Source of the DNA: Thalassobium sp.
Lineage (GTDB): Bacteria > Pseudomonadota > Gammaproteobacteria > Pseudomonadales > Oceanobacteraceae
Assembly: GCA_002733205.1 (NCBI GenBank)
Contig: NVUW01000001.1
Coordinates: forward strand, 434,001 to 498,000
Direction of reading: 5' to 3'
DNA length: 64,000 bases
Part shown: positions 62,253-64,000 of the stretch, one piece after another
Layout: each line of letters starts with the position of its first letter
Position numbering within the stretch: position 1 is the stretch's first letter
Made by a program: the position numbers and the translations under genes
Notes under the pieces: generated by a model
Told to the model about the DNA's origin: nothing
The model's input: only the letters and a program-made list of their open reading frames with translations
Database searches by the model: none

Positions 62253-63313
62253 TTGTCCGGCCGGCCATCGCCGCTGATGTACACGACCTGCTGGAACTGG
62301 CAGAAAAAGCCGGTGAAGGTATGACCTCTCTGCCGCAGGACGAAGGCGCCCTGCTCGACCGGATTCAGCTGTCCAGTGACAGCTTCGACCGTCAGGACAA
62401 ACACCGCGACGACTTCTTTTTTCTGGTAATGGAAGACAGCCGCCACAACAAGGTGGTCGGCACCGCCGGCGTACACGCCATGACCGGTGCCCGTCAGGCA
62501 TTCTATGCCTACCGCCTGATGAGCCTGACCCACCATTCCCACTCGCTGAATAAGCAGGTCCGCAGCCAGCTGCTGCACCTGACCAACGACTACACCGACT
62601 GCTCCGAAGTCGGCACCTTGTTTCTTGATCCGGCTTACCGCGGCAACGGCCACTGGCTCGCCCGCTCACGCTACCTGCTGATGGGCTTATTTGCCGGACG
62701 CTTCGCCGAGTCGGTGATTGCCGAACTGCGCGGCTGGACCGACGAACAGGGCAACAGCCCGTTCTGGGATGCCATTGGCCGCCATTTCTTTCAGATGGAA
62801 TTCGATGAGGCCGACACCCTGTGCGGCATCGGCTCCAATCAGTTTATTACCGAGCTGATGCCCAAATACCCGATCTATACCAGCCTGCTGCCAGAAGCGG
62901 CACAGGCCGTTATCGGCAAACCCGCCGACGCCGGCCGGCGCGCCAAACAACTGCTGGAGCTGGAAGGTTTCAGCTACGACCGGGTGGTGGATATCTTCGA
63001 CGCCGGGCCATTGATGCGGGCCGAGCTGAGCAATATCCGCAGCGTGCGCGCTATCCGCCAGCTGAGCAGCGCACTCTGCGCCGACACCAGCGACGATGAA
63101 GACGCCGATGACAGCCAGTCGCTGATCATCGCCAACCCCAGCTGGCAGCAGTTCCGCGTGATCTGTACCGAAGCGCAGCTGATTTCCCAACATGGACAGC
63201 TGATAGCGCAAAACGGCCAGCAGCGGCTGGCTCTGAGCGCCAGCGCTCTGGGTCATCTCGGCGTACAACCCGGCCAGCCACTGGCCTTTATCCCGGAACA
63301 GCTGGGGGCATGA
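62246..63313 (+). CDS. astA: Arginine N-succinyltransferase AstA
   Basis: AstA succinylates arginine with succinyl-CoA, the first step of ammonia-producing arginine catabolism. The 355-residue product has the family length. Marks are [20 protein letters not shown] at the start, the GMTSLP segment, [20 protein letters not shown] near 130 (acyl-CoA loop), and the [19 protein letters not shown] segment. It overlaps the M20 gene by 7 bases and astD by 4 bases, so all three are coupled. AAGGAG precedes the ATG. Confidence 0.95.
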   Translation: MLIVRPAIAADVHDLLELAEKAGEGMTSLPQDEGALLDRIQLSSDSFDRQDKHRDDFFFLVMEDSRHNKVVGTAGVHAMTGARQAFYAYRLMSLTHHSHSLNKQVRSQLLHLTNDYTDCSEVGTLFLDPAYRGNGHWLARSRYLLMGLFAGRFAESVIAELRGWTDEQGNSPFWDAIGRHFFQMEFDEADTLCGIGSNQFITELMPKYPIYTSLLPEAAQAVIGKPADAGRRAKQLLELEGFSYDRVVDIFDAGPLMRAELSNIRSVRAIRQLSSALCADTSDDEDADDSQSLIIANPSWQQFRVICTEAQLISQHGQLIAQNGQQRLALSASALGHLGVQPGQPLAFIPEQLGA

Positions 63314-64000
63314 TGAGCCTGTTAATCAATGGCCAGTGGCTTGCGGGTGAAAGCCCGGAGTTTGAATCCTTAAACCCGGCCGACGCCACACCGCTCTGGC
63401 GTAAGGCCAGCGCCAGCGCCGCTCAGGTTGCTGCTGCCGTTGCCGCCGCCCGCGCCGCCCAACCGGCCTGGGCCGCTCTGGGTTTTGAGTCGCGCCTGCA
63501 GATACTGCAGGCCTTTGCCGCACAGCTACAGCAGCAACAAGACGCTTTGGCCGGCACCATCAGCCTCGAAACCGGCAAGCCGCACTGGGAAGCCCTGACC
63601 GAAGTCAACGCCATGATCAACAAGGTTGATATCAGCATCCGCGCCTGTCAGCAGCGCACCGGCAACGACCAGCCCGGCCTGCAGCATCATGCCCACGGCG
63701 TGATGGCCGTATTCGGCCCTTATAATTTTCCCGGCCACCTGCCCAATGGCCATATTGTTCCGGCTCTGCTGGCCGGTAATACTCTGGTCTTTAAACCCAG
63801 CGAAGAGACGCCGTTATGCGCCGAAAAAACCGCAGAACTGTGGCAGGCCGCCGGTCTGCCTGCGGGCGTACTGAATCTGCTGCAGGGCGGGAGTGAGGTT
63901 GGCAAAGCTCTGGCGCAGCAGCCGATTGATGGCCTGCTGTTTACCGGTTCCTCCAATACCGGGCGCCTGCTGCACCAGCAGTTTGGCGGCCGTCCGGAAG
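63310..64000 (+). CDS. astD: Succinylglutamate-semialdehyde dehydrogenase AstD (3' end outside window)
   Basis: AstD oxidises N-succinylglutamate semialdehyde to N-succinylglutamate, the fourth AST step. About 230 codons are visible of about 490. The start is ATGATG at 63310/63313, overlapping the astA stop. Family marks are [20 protein letters not shown] near residue 140, [12 protein letters not shown], and the [17 protein letters not shown]-binding segment near 215. The catalytic cysteine lies beyond the window. Position behind astA supports the call. Confidence 0.92.
   Translation, partial: MMSLLINGQWLAGESPEFESLNPADATPLWRKASASAAQVAAAVAAARAAQPAWAALGFESRLQILQAFAAQLQQQQDALAGTISLETGKPHWEALTEVNAMINKVDISIRACQQRTGNDQPGLQHHAHGVMAVFGPYNFPGHLPNGHIVPALLAGNTLVFKPSEETPLCAEKTAELWQAAGLPAGVLNLLQGGSEVGKALAQQPIDGLLFTGSSNTGRLLHQQFGGRPE

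Noticed and set aside
1..64000. tRNA/rRNA genes, CRISPR arrays, insertion sequences, prophage or integration sites
   Set aside because: I read both strands for cloverleaf-like GTTCGA arms, regular spacers, transposase motifs and terminal repeats and found none that hold up.

Overview
The window is chromosomal DNA of moderate GC (low-to-mid 50s % by eye) from a free-living, probably marine, gammaproteobacterium. The gene order tsaE-nnr-queG ... orn-rsgA-motB/motA-(HDOD gene)-rhdA-psd-(PilZ-like gene)-fimX-serB matches, from memory, the Pseudomonas aeruginosa order. uvrA-MFS-ssb and nrdR-ribD-ribE-ribBA-ribH-nusB-thiL are also classic pseudomonad/oceanospirillalean blocks. EF-P carries a lysine at position 34 with EpmA and EpmB, unlike the EarP/rhamnose system of Pseudomonas. 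This points to an Oceanospirillales-type relative (Thalassolituus/Oceanobacter-like) rather than Pseudomonas itself; the genus is inference. I see no rRNA, tRNA, CRISPR array, insertion sequence or prophage; coding density is high and composition even.

Region by region. 1-10 kb: tRNA t6A synthesis (tsaE), NAD(P)HX repair (nnr), queuosine (queG), a GAF-GGDEF diguanylate cyclase, oligoribonuclease (orn), ribosome assembly GTPase (rsgA), flagellar stator (motAB) and an HDOD-GAF regulator. 10-23 kb: rhodanese, phosphatidylserine decarboxylase, a DUF2167 membrane protein, the EF-P beta-lysylation set (efp, epmA, epmB), a PilZ-like protein beside FimX, serB, and a membrane protein whose class III cyclase domain looks catalytically dead. 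23-36.6 kb: a porin plus small PstS-like periplasmic protein, tapT-uvrA, a CsgD/VpsT-type regulator, a YajR-type transporter, ssb, a diheme peroxidase, moeA, a FAH-family enzyme, a PilZ protein and ettA. 36.8-46 kb: a 1390-residue PAS/GGDEF/EAL protein overlapping a DUF3570 outer-membrane gene, converging on a Tat-exported DUF1501 protein and a heme-binding lipoprotein. 46-58 kb: glyA, an orphan gene behind a four-repeat Pho-box-like array, a PF10118 protein, the riboflavin/nusB/thiL operon, a second RsgA-like GTPase and a group of small conserved proteins. 58-64 kb: a lipoprotein, a BLUF photoreceptor, a class III aminotransferase and the start of an arginine succinyltransferase operon (M20 hydrolase-astA-astD) that runs off the end.

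The connecting theme is nucleotide second-messenger signalling. Two enzymes likely to make or break c-di-GMP, the Orn nuclease that clears pGpG, and degenerate or effector proteins (FimX, two PilZ-type proteins, a CsgD-like regulator, a pseudo-cyclase) lie within about 38 kb. The most testable new observations are the 11-bp-periodic Pho-like array at 47.45 kb, the 5'-leader hairpin that covers the porin ribosome binding site, the inactive-looking cyclase, the PilZ-like FimX neighbour that lacks the arginine motif, and the M20 hydrolase heading the ast operon.
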